From assembly GCA_964017125.1 (NCBI GenBank), contig OZ024914.1, forward strand, positions 29,076,801 through 29,140,800: a stretch of 64,000 nt of DNA, given 5' to 3'. A model generated the notes under the pieces. The model was not told the origin of the DNA. It did no database searches and was given only the letters and a program-made list of their open reading frames with translations. Below are positions 62,015 through 64,000 of the stretch, piece by piece. Both the position numbers and the translations under genes were made by a program. Numbering within the stretch: the first letter of the stretch is position 1; each line of letters begins with the position of its first letter. Source of the stretch: Flabesymbios commensalis. Lineage: Eukaryota > Annelida > Polychaeta > Terebellida > Flabelligeridae.

Positions 62015-62808
62015 GGTTGGCCATCACCCTCCTAAGTAAATAAACCTTCCGAGGATAATTAAAAACCTTCCGCAGATAATCCTAAACCTTCTGCGGACAA
62101 TTAAAAACCTTCCGCGGATAATTAAAAACCTTCCGCGGATAATTAAAAACCTCCCGCAGCGAATTATAACCTTCCGCGGATAATTAAAAACCTTCCGCGG
62201 ATAATTAAAAACCTTCCGCGGATAATTAAAAACTTCCCGCGGAGAATTAAAAACCTTCCGCGGATAATTAAAAACCTTTCGCGGAGAATTATAACCTTCC
62301 GTGGATAATTAAAAACCTTGTGCGGATAATTAAAAACCTTCCGCGGATAATTAAAAACCTTCCGCGGATAATTATAAACATTCCGCGGTAATTAAAAACC
62401 TTCCGCGGATAATTAAAAACCTTCCGCGGACAATTAAAATCCTTCCGCGGACAATTAAAAATTAATTCTCCGCAGAAGGTTTCAATTATAACCTTCCGCG
62501 GATAATTAAAAACCTTCTGCGGATAATTAAAAACCTTTCGCGGACAATTAAAAACCTTCCGCGGACAATTAAAAATTAATTCTCCGCAGAAGGTTTCAAT
62601 TATCCGCGGAAGGTTTTTAATTCTCCGCGGAAGGTTTTTAATTATCTGCGGAAGGTTATAATTCTCCGTGGAAGGTTTTTAATTATCCGCAGAAGGTTAT
62701 AATTCTCCGCGGAAGGTTTTTAATTGTCTGCGGAAGGTTTTTAATTATCCGCAGAAGGTTTTTAATTATCCTCAGAAGGTTTATTTACTTATGAGGGTGA
62801 TGGCCAAC
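62015..62808. mobile_element. Fold-back element built of ~21 bp CCTTCCGCGG units (1)
   Basis: Termini GGTTGGCCATCACCCTCCTA and AGGGTGATGGCCAAC, then AAGTAAATAAACCTTCCGAG and its inverse. The arms consist of ~20 tandem units AAACCTTCCGCGGATAATTA on each side, changing orientation near 62460 and again near 62570. Each unit holds the palindromes CCGCGG and TAATTA. Confidence 0.92.
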
Positions 62809-62829
62809 TATACATAAGCATCCCTATAT

Positions 62830-63406
62830 GGTTGGCCATCACCCTCATAAGTAAATAAACCTTCCGAGGATAATCAAAAACCTTTCGCGGACAATTAAAA
62901 ACCTTCCGCGGAGAATTATAACCTTCCGCGGATAATTAAAAACCTTCTGGGGAGAATTATAACCTTCTGCGGATAATTAAAAACCTTCCGCGGATAATTA
63001 AAAACCTTCTGCGGACAATTAAAAACCTTCCGCGGAGAATTAAAAACCTTCCGCGGAGAATTATAAACCTTCCGCGGAGAATTAAAACCATCCGCGGAGA
63101 ATTAATTTTTAATTCTCCGCGGAAGGTTTGTAATACTCCGCGGAAGGTTTTTAACTATCCGCGGGAGGTTTTTAATTGTCCGCGGAAGGTTTTTAATTAT
63201 CTGCGGAAGGTTTTTAATTATCCGCGGAAGGTTATAATTCTCCGCGGAAGGTTTTTAATTATCCGCGGAAGGTTATAATTCTCCGCAGAAGTTTTTTAAT
63301 TGTCCGCGGAAGATTTTGAATTTTACGCGGAAGGTTTTTAATTATCCGTGGAAGGTTTTTAATTATCCTCGGAAGGTTTATTTACTTATGAGGGTGATGG
63401 CCAACC
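62830..63406. mobile_element. Fold-back element built of ~21 bp CCTTCCGCGG units (2)
   Basis: Termini GGTTGGCCATCACCCTCATA and TATGAGGGTGATGGCCAACC are perfect inverses over 20 bp. About 13 units per arm; the centre is near 63106 (GGAGAATTAATTTTTAATTC). Confidence 0.93.
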
Positions 63407-63631
63407 ATATCCCCAGCATTCACAGTGGAAGGTTATAATTCTCCGCGGAAGGTTTTTAATTATCCGCGGAAGGTTATAATTCTCCGCAGAAGTTTTTTAA
63501 TTGTCCGCGGAAGATTTTGAATTTTACGCGGAAGGTTTTTAATTATCCGTGGAAGGTTTTTAATTATCCTCGGAAGGTTTATTTACTTATGAGGGTGATG
63601 GCTAACCATATCCCCAGCATTCACAGTGGAA
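63226..63631. repeat. 201 bp tandem duplication of the right arm of fold-back 2
   Basis: 63226-63430 and 63427-63631 are the same apart from a single C to T change (GGCCAACC against GGCTAACC). The second copy repeats the arm, the terminus and the flank TATCCCCAGCATTCACAGTG. Confidence 0.93.
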
Positions 63632-64000
63632 CAGCATTTTTTTTTTGTAATTAGCGACACTGATACCCCTTGAAAACAATTTTCTATAAATTCAGAATGG
63701 GCGCGGTTATGGAAAATCTGTAGGCATAACATCCCGAGTCACACACGCCATATAGTCACGATAGTGGGTACAACGATGCTGACTTTAAAAATATTAGTAT
63801 AGGCCTATTGTTACACAGGAGGGGGACACGTCTTCAGTTGCTTCTTTGCAAAAACGTTGACCCTTTTTCAGCTCGTACTTGTTTTGACTGTGCTCATAAC
63901 AGTGGTTATTAGCAAGTCCAGAGCTACACTCTGCATGCTTGATATTTGTTTGGACTATATATATAATAGAATGTTTTATATAGGCAGGTATGGCCCATAG
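63632..64000. other. Intergenic DNA, no gene seen
   Basis: No coding frame or element end recognised. Confidence 0.5.

Noticed and set aside
62015-63631. CRISPR-like array of short repeats
   Set aside because: The units are contiguous, without spacers, and appear in both orientations as a palindrome in a eukaryotic genome. It is a fold-back element.

Overview
This is a eukaryotic (metazoan) genomic window, most likely from an invertebrate deuterostome such as an echinoderm, hemichordate or cephalochordate. The evidence is AT-rich DNA, long repeat-filled introns with GT-AG borders, a clearly recognisable ciliary gene, non-LTR retrotransposons with PHD and 2A-like N-termini of the kind known from sea urchin and amphioxus, tRNA-derived SINEs, and a striking excess of the palindrome TAGGCCTA. 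The species call is inference only.

The only host gene I can support is BBS2, a core BBSome subunit, on the + strand from 26293 to 58012. It has 22 coding exons and all borders are GT-AG. The exons join in frame to 718 codons plus stop, against about 721 residues in human BBS2. Its introns carry nearly every repeat family in the window.

Layout. 1-10.5 kb: intergenic DNA with LINE fragments, three-module tRNA-type SINEs, a TTAA-flanked MITE and a 1.8 kb element with terminal inverted repeats built from ACCAACTCATCCCC. 10.5-19.4 kb: two very similar minus-strand CR1-group LINEs (A nearly full, B 5'-truncated), then an unrelated plus-strand LINE (C) whose 3' region holds a cluster of a ~100 bp palindromic repeat found all over the window. 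19.4-26.1 kb: a cluster of fold-back elements, some nested in each other, just upstream of BBS2. 26.3-58.0 kb: BBS2. Intron 2 holds a 3.9 kb element with CACTGTG termini and a 5 bp target duplication (Transib/RAG-like). Introns 10, 14 and 18 hold large satellite-bearing elements with Helentron-like termini. Introns 3 and 19 hold inverted copies of one DNA element. Several introns hold TTAA-specific MITEs. 58-64 kb: 3' UTR, more MITEs, a LINE fragment, and two fold-back elements made of ~21 bp CCTTCCGCGGATAATTAAA units, the last part tandemly duplicated.

There is no operon-like cooperation among the genes. The transposon ORFs act for their own mobility, and BBS2 is a stand-alone housekeeping/ciliary gene invaded by repeats. 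I saw no rRNA, no convincing tRNA gene, no CRISPR array and no virus-like element.
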